The notes under the pieces: model-generated | What the model was told of the DNA's origin: nothing | Database searches by the model: none | Seen by the model: the letters and a program-made list of their open reading frames with translations, nothing else | Shown: positions 1 through 7,574 of the stretch, piece after piece | How the letters are laid out: each line of letters opens with the position of its first letter | How positions within the stretch are numbered: the stretch's first letter is position 1 | Program-made: the position numbers and the translations under genes | Assembly: GCA_027487315.1 (NCBI GenBank) | Contig: JAIYDW010000233.1 | Location: forward strand, 1-64,000 | From: Verrucomicrobiaceae bacterium | GTDB taxonomy: Bacteria; Verrucomicrobiota; Verrucomicrobiia; Verrucomicrobiales; Verrucomicrobiaceae | Reading direction: 5' to 3' | DNA length: 64,000 bases

Positions 1-694
1 CGAAGGGGAAATACACAGCGAACATCCAGATCGCCACGAAGAGCATGACGGCGATGAACTTCATGCGTTCCGCGATCGCACCAATGATCAGCGCAGGAGT
101 AATGATCGCGAAGGTCAGTTGGAACATGCTCCACATGGCATCACTGATCCACCAGTAGCCCGCACCCGAAGCATAAGGGGAAACGCCGTCCAGGAACTTG
201 TAGGTCATGTCGCCGATGAACGCGTTGCCGGCGCCAAAGGACAGGCTGTAACCACAGGCCCACCAGAGGATGGTCACCAGGCCCGCGATGCCGAAGCACT
301 GAGCGAAGACCGAGAGAACGTTTTTGCTGCGGACCAAGCCACCGTAGAAGAGAGCCAAGCCAGGAAGAGTCATGAACAACACCAGGGCGGTGCTGACCAT
401 TTGCCAGGCATTGTGGCCAGGACCAGGACCAGCGATGTTGGATTTCCACGTCACATCACCATCTTTGCCAGCCTGACCGTTGGTCACATACTTTTCCAAG
501 TCGAAAATGCGCTGCTCCAAAGTGGCGGCCGCCGGTTCTGCTGGCGCAGCCTCAGGTGCGGCCGGGGCTTCAGCGGCTGGTGGGGCTGCGGCATCTTGTG
601 CCATCAGTGAGGTTTCCATGGAACTGCCAAACATGCCAGCTGTGAGAACAGCGGCTAGTAGGCATCCAATCCAACTTTGTTTTTTAATCAGCAT
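1..694 (-). CDS. amt: Ammonium channel Amt, N-terminal part (runs off left edge)
   Basis: Amt/Rh family channel that moves ammonium across the inner membrane. The first 231 codons are visible. Residues 1-25 resemble a signal peptide. Residues ~33-57 are an Ala/Pro/Glu-rich linker, followed by a short amphipathic stretch (TLEQRIFDLEKYV). The first family helix starts near residue 95 and ends in LFYGGLVRSKN (residues 115-125). WWACGYSLSFG and ITPALIIGAIAERMKF follow in the order expected for the family. The ATG is the only start that gives the signal-like N-terminus. A sigma-54 promoter lies 64 bases upstream, which fits nitrogen control. The extension of about 94 residues before the first helix is longer than the short signal peptide of classical AmtB. 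Base composition is balanced, unlike most neighbours. The frame is open to the window edge. Confidence 0.95.
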   Translation of the reverse strand, partial: MLIKKQSWIGCLLAAVLTAGMFGSSMETSLMAQDAAAPPAAEAPAAPEAAPAEPAAATLEQRIFDLEKYVTNGQAGKDGDVTWKSNIAGPGPGHNAWQMVSTALVLFMTLPGLALFYGGLVRSKNVLSVFAQCFGIAGLVTILWWACGYSLSFGAGNAFIGDMTYKFLDGVSPYASGAGYWWISDAMWSMFQLTFAIITPALIIGAIAERMKFIAVMLFVAIWMFAVYFPF

Positions 695-757
695 AGCGTT
701 TTAGAGTGCGTTGGTGTGATGTTTTAAGTCGGCTTGTGCCGCTTAGTGCGATTAGGA

Positions 758-774
758 AGCAATGGGTGTGCCAA
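758..774 (-). promoter_or_regulatory. Sigma-54 promoter of amt
   Basis: Read on the minus strand, the site is TTGGCAC-ACCCA-TTGCT. It carries an exact TGGCAC (-24) and TTGC (-12) with the required 5-base spacing. Transcription would start near 748, leaving a leader of about 54 bases before the amt ATG at 694. Sigma-54 control of ammonium channels is well established, so sequence and context agree. No clear NtrC site was recognised in the rest of the 695-935 gap. Confidence 0.8.
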
Positions 775-935
775 GTGGGTTTTGAATCTTTTAATTGTTT
801 GTTTGTGCTGGGGGATGAAGGGCTGAAACGCCGGTGGCATAAAGGATGGAAGATGGGGTAAAAAGTGAGGACGAGTGGGGGAGAACTGGTGTGCAATGCA
901 TGTGACAAAGCGTTTTTGGTGGTTTACAGGAGGCT

Positions 936-1412
936 ATGACAAGAGTTGGAATTGGCTATGATGTGCATCCGTTTGCGGAAGGGCGGCGGTTGGTGCTGGG
1001 CGGTGTAGAGATTCCGCATGAGCGGGGTTTGCAGGGGCATAGTGATGCGGATGTGCTGAGTCATGCGATTGCGGACGCGGTGTTAGGGGCGCTTGGGTTG
1101 CCGGATATTGGGCATTATTTTCCGCCTTCTGATGCTTCGATTGAAGGGATCTCGAGTTTGAAGATCCTGGAGCGGTGCGCGGAGTTGAGTGCGGAGAAGG
1201 GGATGCGGATTGTGAATGTGGATGCGTCACTGGTTGCGGAGGCTCCGAAAGTGAAGCCGCATGCGGAGGCGATGAAGATCCATATCGGGAAGGCGTTGGG
1301 TATCGGGGCGGATGATGTGGGGGTGAAAGCCACAACGAATGAGCGGTTGGGATTTGTCGGGAGGGAAGAGGGCATTGCGGCGATGGCGGTGGCGTGTGTG
1401 GAGTCGATTTGA
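936..1412 (+). CDS. ispF: 2-C-methyl-D-erythritol 2,4-cyclodiphosphate synthase
   Basis: Fifth enzyme of the MEP isoprenoid pathway, cyclising CDP-ME-2-phosphate to MEcPP in the cytosol. At 158 residues it has the usual family length. The N-terminal GIGYDVH motif supplies metal ligands D8 and H10, and GHSDADVLSHA contains the third (H42). GHYFPPSD and the C-terminal KATTNERLGFVGREEGI are family signatures. An AGGAGG ribosome site sits just before the ATG. ispD follows after 20 bases, so the two MEP genes probably form one operon. The order ispF then ispD is the reverse of E. coli. Confidence 0.97.
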   Translation: MTRVGIGYDVHPFAEGRRLVLGGVEIPHERGLQGHSDADVLSHAIADAVLGALGLPDIGHYFPPSDASIEGISSLKILERCAELSAEKGMRIVNVDASLVAEAPKVKPHAEAMKIHIGKALGIGADDVGVKATTNERLGFVGREEGIAAMAVACVESI

Positions 1413-1432
1413 ACCAGTCCAATAGAGATTGA

Positions 1433-2128
1433 ATGATGCTGAAAACGGGCGTGACGGTGATTGTGGTGGCTGCGGGGAGCAGTCGAAGAATGGGATTCAA
1501 CAAACTGTTGGAGCCGTTGGCTGGGGTGCCGGTTTTACGGCGGTCCTTGATGGCGTTTGAGAAATGTGCGGCCATTGATCGGATTGTTGTGGTCGCGGGG
1601 GCGGAGGTGGGGGAAGTGATTGAGAAATGGCGAATGGAGGGTGGACTAAGCAAGTTGGGAGCAGTGGTGGCGGGAGGGGTTGAGAGGCATGATTCGGTTG
1701 CAGCGGGTCTAGTTGCGCTGGGGGAGGAATGTGAGGTGGTGGCGGTGCATGACGGGGCGCGGCCATTGATTCATGTGGAGCAGATTTCGCATTGCGTGGA
1801 CATGGCGAGGGCGCATGGGGCGGCAGTGTGTGCGCGTCCTTTGTCGGAGACGATCAAGCGGGTGGATTCGAGCGGGGCGGTGGTGGAGGCGGTGGACCGT
1901 GAGGGGGTGTGGGTGATGGAGACGCCGCAGGTGTTCGAGCGTGAGTTGCTGGAGCGGGCCTATGCGGAAGTGATGGACGGGGGCGTGCTGGTGACGGATG
2001 AAGTTTCAGCGGTGCAGCGAATCGGGGTGCGCGTGCAGGTGGTGAACAATGCCTGGGCGAATCCGAAGATCACCTTCCCGGGTGATTTGGCCTTGGCGGA
2101 ATGTCTTTTGGAGGCGTGGTCGAAATGA
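1433..2128 (+). CDS. ispD: 2-C-methyl-D-erythritol 4-phosphate cytidylyltransferase
   Basis: Third enzyme of the MEP pathway; it joins CTP and MEP to give CDP-ME. The glycine-rich nucleotide loop reads VVAAGSSRRMGFNKLL near residues 10-26. HDGARPL (~residue 106), a Thr-Pro-Gln in METPQVF and the C-terminal NNAWANPKITFPGDLALAE (usually N.KIT.P.DL) are present. There are two adjacent ATG codons; the first is taken. The stop overlaps the next gene as ATGA at 2125-2128, which suggests translational coupling to the MFS-acyltransferase gene. Confidence 0.95.
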   Translation: MMLKTGVTVIVVAAGSSRRMGFNKLLEPLAGVPVLRRSLMAFEKCAAIDRIVVVAGAEVGEVIEKWRMEGGLSKLGAVVAGGVERHDSVAAGLVALGEECEVVAVHDGARPLIHVEQISHCVDMARAHGAAVCARPLSETIKRVDSSGAVVEAVDREGVWVMETPQVFERELLERAYAEVMDGGVLVTDEVSAVQRIGVRVQVVNNAWANPKITFPGDLALAECLLEAWSK

Positions 2129-4641
2129 GTGCGGCTGATAAGACCTTGCCGGAACTGGACGAACTGGAGGCGCTTCCTACACGGAATCGGATCTCGTTCG
2201 TGCTGCTGTTGGGATTGGCGGGTTTGAATGCCTTCAATGACAACATCTTGAAGATGCTGCTGGTTGGACTGGCGCCGAAGGTGGTTGAGGGCACGATGGG
2301 GAGGGATATTGGACTTTGGCTGGGGGCGATTATTTTGCTGCCCTATATTCTGTTTGCGCCTTTGGCGGGCTACCTGTCGGATCGTTTTTCAAAGCGCGGG
2401 GTCATATTGGGGATGCTGGTGATGCAATCGGTGGTGTTGCTCGGGGCAGGGGTATCGTTTCGTGCGGCCATGGGAGAGACGAGTGTGAAACTTGCCTTGG
2501 GGATGTTTTTTTTGCTGGCCTTGCAGGCGACGATTTTCAGTCCGGCCAAGATGGGAATCTTGAAGGAGCTTGGGGGTTCGCGCCGGATTGGCATGATGTC
2601 GGGTTGGCTGCAGATGGCGACGATGTTAGGCATTCTGGGAGGGCTTTCGCTTGGGGGCCCCTGGTTTGACTGGTTGTTTGGAAGCGGGATGTCGGCGTGG
2701 GAAGCGGCGGCGTTGCCGGTATGGATCTTGTTTGGCGCTTCGCTGGTGGCCTTGGTGCTCGGGTTTGTGATGCAGCCGACGGAGTCGCAATCGAATGTGC
2801 CCTTTCGGGTGGGGGTGTTGTGGGAGCATTTTGGGAATTTGCGGGAGACGATGGGACAAAAGGGGATGGGAAATGCGCTGCTAGGGGTGGCGATGTATTG
2901 GTTTGTCGGGAGTGTGGCGGCGGCGATGTTTGTGGATGCGGGGATGCAATTGTATCCGAGTCGCGACGATCCGGGTGCAGCGACTTCGGCGTCGTTCATG
3001 ACGTTGATGATTGGGTTGGGAACGGCGGCGGGGAGTTTGTTAGTGGCGGCGGTGTGCCGGCGGAAGGTGCAGTTGGGTGTGGTGCCGTTGGGGGCACTGG
3101 GGATGGCGATCGCCTTGATCGGGGCGGGTCTATGGTCGCCGGCGACATGGATTTACCACGCGAGTTTGATGGCCCTGGGATTGTGCAGTGCGGTTTACAT
3201 GGTGCCTGTGCAGGCATCGATTCAGGATCAGGCCGAGGCGTCGAAGCGGGGGCGCGTACTGTCGTCGATGAACCTTTTGGACAGTGTGGCGGGCATCGTT
3301 GGCGTGTTGGTTTTGTTTGGGCTGAAGAGTGGATTGGGGTTGAGCTTGAGGTGGCAATTTTGGCTGCTGGCGCTCTTGATGCTGGCGGTGGCGGTGATCA
3401 GCGGGAAGATGCTGCCGAGGCATTTGATTCGGTTTGTGGGGCGGGTTTTGATCCGGTTCTTTTATCGGCTGCGGACGATTGGTGAAGAGAAGGTGCCGGA
3501 GACGGGCGGGGTGTTGATGCTGCCGAATCACATCAGTTACATGGATGCGTTGATCCTTTCGACGGCGTTTCGGCGTCCGGTGAGGTTTGTGATTTGGGAG
3601 CCGTTGTATCGGATCAAGCAGGTGACGTGGTTATTAAAGTTGTTTGGGACGGTGCCGATTTCTCCGGAGCGGGCGAAGGATGCAGTCAGGAGTGTTGTGG
3701 AGGCCTTGAAGGCTGGAGAGTTGGTGTGCATGTTTCCCGAGGGGCAGTTAACGCGGCATGGGATGCTGAATGAGATGCAGCGGGGATTTGAGTTGATGGC
3801 GCGAAAGGCTGGGGTGCCGGTGCTGCCGGTGCACGAGGATGGCATGTGGGGTTCGGTTTACTCGTTTGAGGATGGCGGCTGCTTCAAGAAGCTGCCGAGG
3901 CGGATGCGCCGCTCTGTGAGCGTGTGGGTGGGGGAGTTGAAGGCACCGAGAGAGGCAACAGCAGACTGGCTGCGGACGGAATTGTTGCGGTTGGGTGGAG
4001 CTGCGTTTCTGGAGCGGAAGCACTTTGGTCGTGTGCGCAAGGAGGAGTGGCCGCTGTTAGCGAATGGGATGCGGCTGGATGCGGTGGAGTGGCATTTGAT
4101 TGATGAGGTGCCGTGGGTGTGTGATGCGACAGATTCGGTGCTGGTGGGTTCGGTGCGGGCTTATGAGAAGTTGCGGGAGCCGGCGCAGGTGAGGATTGGG
4201 AATGAGGCGGTCAGTGGAGAGAAGGTGGTGGCGGTGGGGACAATCGAGGCGCTGCGGTTGGCCAGAGGGACGGGTGACTGGGGTGGGAGGATGGTGGTGC
4301 GAGCGGTTTGTGTCTCGGGTCGGTCGACTGAGGAGGCTGGTGATTTGGGCGTGCCTGTGTATGGAGCCTGGCTGGAAGAGGGGACGGGTGCCTGGGTGGG
4401 ATTGTGCGTTCCGAATCCGGCGATGGAGGTGGGGCATGAGAGCGAGCAGCAGGGGCAGAGGGAGGGCAGTGCCGGGCGTCTTTTGCCGGGGTGGGCTTGC
4501 GTCATGGGAGAAGAGGGGGCGATTGTGTCGGGATGGCACCCGGGAGATGTGCGTGAAATCCTGTTGCCCGGACTCGTGCTGGATGGGGATGGATTTTTTA
4601 TGCCGATGGAGGGGGGTAAAAACACCTTGCCCCTGTCCTGA
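2125..4641 (+). CDS. MFS transporter fused to PlsC-type acyltransferase
   Basis: A two-domain membrane protein of about 838 residues. Residues ~18-430 are a major facilitator with about 12 hydrophobic helices, similar to the lysophospholipid flippase LplT (GLAGLNAFNDNILKMLL; LSDRFSKR loop). Residues ~450-640 are a 1-acylglycerol-phosphate acyltransferase domain with catalytic NHISYMD (H469, D474) and substrate motif FPEGQLTR. The likely role is import and re-acylation of lysophospholipid, as in LplT-Aas. The acyl-ACP ligase domain of full-length Aas is missing; the last ~190 residues are not recognisable. A frame-compatible start at 2101 exists, but the ATGA overlap with ispD and a GGAGG 11 bases upstream favour 2125. 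Confidence 0.88.
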   Translation: MSAADKTLPELDELEALPTRNRISFVLLLGLAGLNAFNDNILKMLLVGLAPKVVEGTMGRDIGLWLGAIILLPYILFAPLAGYLSDRFSKRGVILGMLVMQSVVLLGAGVSFRAAMGETSVKLALGMFFLLALQATIFSPAKMGILKELGGSRRIGMMSGWLQMATMLGILGGLSLGGPWFDWLFGSGMSAWEAAALPVWILFGASLVALVLGFVMQPTESQSNVPFRVGVLWEHFGNLRETMGQKGMGNALLGVAMYWFVGSVAAAMFVDAGMQLYPSRDDPGAATSASFMTLMIGLGTAAGSLLVAAVCRRKVQLGVVPLGALGMAIALIGAGLWSPATWIYHASLMALGLCSAVYMVPVQASIQDQAEASKRGRVLSSMNLLDSVAGIVGVLVLFGLKSGLGLSLRWQFWLLALLMLAVAVISGKMLPRHLIRFVGRVLIRFFYRLRTIGEEKVPETGGVLMLPNHISYMDALILSTAFRRPVRFVIWEPLYRIKQVTWLLKLFGTVPISPERAKDAVRSVVEALKAGELVCMFPEGQLTRHGMLNEMQRGFELMARKAGVPVLPVHEDGMWGSVYSFEDGGCFKKLPRRMRRSVSVWVGELKAPREATADWLRTELLRLGGAAFLERKHFGRVRKEEWPLLANGMRLDAVEWHLIDEVPWVCDATDSVLVGSVRAYEKLREPAQVRIGNEAVSGEKVVAVGTIEALRLARGTGDWGGRMVVRAVCVSGRSTEEAGDLGVPVYGAWLEEGTGAWVGLCVPNPAMEVGHESEQQGQREGSAGRLLPGWACVMGEEGAIVSGWHPGDVREILLPGLVLDGDGFFMPMEGGKNTLPLS

Positions 4642-4687
4642 ATCCGTGTTCTCTCAAGCTCACTCATTTACCCAACCGACCCCAAAC

Positions 4688-5938
4688 ATGAACGATCGTC
4701 GCGTAGTCATTTCCGGCCTTGGAGTTGTCTCTCCGCTTGGAAACAGCAAGGAAACTTTTTGGAACAATCTGGTGTCCGGAAAGAGCGGCATTCGCACGAT
4801 CCAGTCGATGGATACGACGAACTACGACTGCAAAATCGGGGGTGAGGTGGTGGACTTTGATCCGACACCTTTTTTTAACAATCACAAGGAAGCGCGTAGG
4901 GCGGATCGGTTTTTCCAGTTTGCGATGGCGGCGGCGAAGATGGCGGTGAAGGACAGTGGATTGAATCCAGATGCGGTGGATCCGCATCGCGTGGGGGTGA
5001 TGGTGGGGAGCGGGATTGGCGGACTGGGAACCTTGGAGACGCAGTATCAGATCCTTTTGGAGAAGAGTCCGAGCCGAGTATCGCCGTTTCTGATTCCGAT
5101 GATGATCACCAACATCGCGAGTGGGATGATCTCGGCTGAGTTTGGATTCATGGGGCCGAACATGGTGATCGTGACTGCGTGCGCGACATCGAACAACAAC
5201 ATTGGCGAGGCGTGGCGGATCATTAAGTTTGGGGACGCGGATTGCATCATCTGCGGTGGGGCGGAGGCATCGATCCGGCCATGCGGGTTGGCAGGATTTG
5301 GGAACATGCGGGCGTTGAGCTTGCGGAATGACGATCCGGAGCGTGCGTCACGGCCTTTTGACAAGGATCGTGATGGGTTTGTGATGGGAGAAGGAGCCGG
5401 GGTGGTGGTAATCGAGGAGCTTGAGCACGCGAAGAGGCGTGGGGCGACTATTTATTGCGAGCTGGCGGGTTATGGGGCGACGGCGGATGCGTATCATTTG
5501 ACCTCACCGCATCCGGAAGGACTTGGGGCGATGAAGTGCATGGAGATGGCGTTGCGGCATGCGAAAATGAATCCGACGGATGTGGCTTATGTGAACGCGC
5601 ATGCGACATCGACACCGGTGGGAGACCTTTGCGAGTTGAAGGCGATCAAGAGGACGTTTGGAGACTATGCGACCAACGGGCTGCTGGTGTCAGGGACGAA
5701 GTCGATGACGGGTCACTTGCTGGGGGCAGCTGGCGGGGTGGAGTTGATCGCTTCGATTTATGCGATGCGGGAAGGAGTGGTGCCTCCGACCATCAATGTT
5801 GATAATCTTGATCCGGAAGTGGATGTGGACATTTGCGCGAATGAGGCGCGTCCGGCGAAGATTGATGCGGCGCTGAGCAATTCGTTTGGTTTTGGCGGGC
5901 ACAATGCGGCGCTTTTGGTGAAGAAGTTTGTGGATTAG
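4688..5938 (+). CDS. fabF: Beta-ketoacyl-ACP synthase II
   Basis: Condensing enzyme of fatty acid elongation: malonyl-ACP plus acyl-ACP gives 3-ketoacyl-ACP. At 416 residues it matches E. coli FabF. The N-terminus RRVVISGLGVVSPLG is diagnostic. The nucleophile is C165 in VTACATSNN, and the catalytic histidines lie in NAHATSTPVGD and KSMTGHLLGAAGG. The C-terminus SNSFGFGGHNAALL completes the family pattern. The frame is open further upstream, but only this ATG gives the family N-terminus. No acpP is next to it. The terminator codon is TAG, showing that TAG is an ordinary stop in this genome. Confidence 0.97.
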   Translation: MNDRRVVISGLGVVSPLGNSKETFWNNLVSGKSGIRTIQSMDTTNYDCKIGGEVVDFDPTPFFNNHKEARRADRFFQFAMAAAKMAVKDSGLNPDAVDPHRVGVMVGSGIGGLGTLETQYQILLEKSPSRVSPFLIPMMITNIASGMISAEFGFMGPNMVIVTACATSNNNIGEAWRIIKFGDADCIICGGAEASIRPCGLAGFGNMRALSLRNDDPERASRPFDKDRDGFVMGEGAGVVVIEELEHAKRRGATIYCELAGYGATADAYHLTSPHPEGLGAMKCMEMALRHAKMNPTDVAYVNAHATSTPVGDLCELKAIKRTFGDYATNGLLVSGTKSMTGHLLGAAGGVELIASIYAMREGVVPPTINVDNLDPEVDVDICANEARPAKIDAALSNSFGFGGHNAALLVKKFVD

Positions 5939-5967
5939 AGTCCTGAATCACTGAGGGGAAATCGAGG

Positions 5968-6516
5968 ATGGCGCGCGACATTGTTTATTTTGATCTGGAG
6001 ACGCGGCGGACGGCTGCGGATGTCGGGGGCTGGGGGAAGAAGCATGAGATGGGGATCTCAGTGGCGGTGACTTACAGCAGTCGGGCGCAGGATTACTGCA
6101 TTTACACGGAGGAGGAAACGGGGGACTTGATCAAGCAGTTGGTGAGGGCGGATTTGGTGGTGGGTTACAACCATGTGGGATTCGACTATGAGGTGATGCT
6201 GGGACACACGGTGTTTGATTTTCGAGATCAGCTTAACAGCCTGGATTTGCTGATTGATTTGGAGAAGAAGTTGGGGCACCGGCTGAAGCTGGAAGCGGTG
6301 GCGGCGGCGTCGTTGGGGACGGGGAAGAGCGCGGATGGTTTGCAGGCGATTCGATGGTGGCAGAAGGGGATGATTGCCGAGATTGCGGAGTATTGTTGTT
6401 ACGATGTGAAGGTGACCCGTGAGGTTCACGAGTATGGAGCGAAGCATGGGTTTGTGAAGTATCACGATCGGAACGGGCGGGAGCAGAAGGTTGAGGTGGA
6501 GTGGAGTGTGGATTGA
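5968..6516 (+). CDS. DEDD-type 3'-5' exonuclease / RNase H-like protein
   Basis: A small soluble protein of 182 residues with the DnaQ-like fold. Metal-binding residues can be placed: FDLET near residue 8 (D9, E11), GFDYEV near residue 71 and YCCYD near residue 143, the last being the Y-x3-D form of Exo III. This suggests a 3'-5' exonuclease or ribonuclease, but the substrate cannot be read from sequence. It resembles the YprB-like exonuclease group that often stands alone. It starts 29 bases after fabF and is probably in the same transcript, with no obvious functional link. Confidence 0.75.
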   Translation: MARDIVYFDLETRRTAADVGGWGKKHEMGISVAVTYSSRAQDYCIYTEEETGDLIKQLVRADLVVGYNHVGFDYEVMLGHTVFDFRDQLNSLDLLIDLEKKLGHRLKLEAVAAASLGTGKSADGLQAIRWWQKGMIAEIAEYCCYDVKVTREVHEYGAKHGFVKYHDRNGREQKVEVEWSVD

Positions 6517-6594
6517 GGGGATTAGGCACCTGGGCCAAACAAAAAGTGAATCCTGTGCTGGCGTGGGCGGAGATTTTGGTCATGGTTCGGCGCT

Positions 6595-7392
6595 ATGACG
6601 AGACTCATTCAGCGCGCATTTAGGGGAGATCTTCTTCGGACTGTTCCGATGATTGGAGTGGTCATTTCAAGCGGACTGATGAGCAGTTGCAGCACGGGCA
6701 AGGCGCCGAAGACGGAAGTGATTCAGACGGCGGTTCCGGCACGTGCGTTTTGGCATGGGGATGGGGTTTCCGGGCCGGCGAAGATTGTGATCGATTTGAG
6801 CGAACAGCGGTTGCGCTATTACAAGGGGGGAGAGTTGGTGGGATTGTCGCCCATTTCATCCGGGACGCCGAGTCATCCGACGCCGACAGGATCATTCCGC
6901 ATCACGGAGAAGGACATTGCGCACCGGTCCTCTTGTTACGGAGAGTATGTGGACGCGAACGGGAATGTCGTGAATGGGGATGTGGACTGCCGGGTGGATA
7001 AGAAGCCACCTGGGTGCCATTATGTGGGAGCGAGCATGCGCTATTTCATGAGGGTCAAGGGAGGTGTTGGGATGCATGAGGGGTATCTGCCGGGGTTTCC
7101 GGCATCGCACGGGTGCATTCGGCTGCCAACGCAGATGGCGGCGATTTTTTATGGAGCGACCCCTACGGGGACGCCGGTGCAGATCACTGGCAGTGCTTCG
7201 AACGCGACAGCGGAGCGGCCGATTGCGATTGGCGAGGTGGTGACGGAGGACAAGGTGATTGCGGAGGTGAAGCCTGCAACGACGGTGACGAAAGAAGAGA
7301 GAAAAACTTCGAGGGCTTTGAAAAAGAAGGAGAAAAAGGCGCCGGAGCCGAAGCCTATGCGGGGTCAGACCCAGTATCTAGAGGGGGCTTGA
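6595..7392 (+). CDS. L,D-transpeptidase (YkuD family), secreted or lipid-anchored
   Basis: Peptidoglycan cross-linking or anchoring enzyme of the ErfK/YbiS/YkuD family. The active site is GFPASHGCIRLP with H172 and C174, preceded by the conserved GMHEGYLPG. The N-terminus carries a hydrophobic segment ending in LMSSCS, an imperfect lipobox, so the protein is exported and may be lipidated. Residues ~60-200 form the catalytic domain (KIVIDLSEQRLRYYKGG is the usual entry). The last ~50 residues are Lys/Glu-rich. It is the final gene of the forward run and converges on yidC. Confidence 0.9.
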   Translation: MTRLIQRAFRGDLLRTVPMIGVVISSGLMSSCSTGKAPKTEVIQTAVPARAFWHGDGVSGPAKIVIDLSEQRLRYYKGGELVGLSPISSGTPSHPTPTGSFRITEKDIAHRSSCYGEYVDANGNVVNGDVDCRVDKKPPGCHYVGASMRYFMRVKGGVGMHEGYLPGFPASHGCIRLPTQMAAIFYGATPTGTPVQITGSASNATAERPIAIGEVVTEDKVIAEVKPATTVTKEERKTSRALKKKEKKAPEPKPMRGQTQYLEGA

Positions 7393-7521
7393 GTTAGCCT
7401 GGAAAAGAGTAAACGGAGGCACTCGGTACGGTTCCATGATTGGGCTGCGACAGGTTTGGCGGTGCCTGTGGTGCTTCGGCGCTTTTTGTTTTTGCCGAGT
7501 TTGATGGCTTGAATGTAGTGC

Positions 7522-7542
7522 GGGCAAGCAAGATGCTTGCCC
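7522..7542. repeat. GGGCAAGC hairpin, possible interspersed repeat
   Basis: A perfect 8-base inverted repeat: GGGCAAGC, loop AAGAT, GCTTGCCC, then CCACC. It lies in the 182-base gap between the convergent transpeptidase and yidC genes. No T-run follows on either strand, so it is not a classical terminator. From memory, similar 'gcaagatgc..gccccac' units occur as scattered repeats in Verrucomicrobia and relatives; only one copy was noticed here. Confidence 0.45.
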
Positions 7543-7574
7543 CACCTTGGGGGTCACTGCGTGATTAGAGTGGA

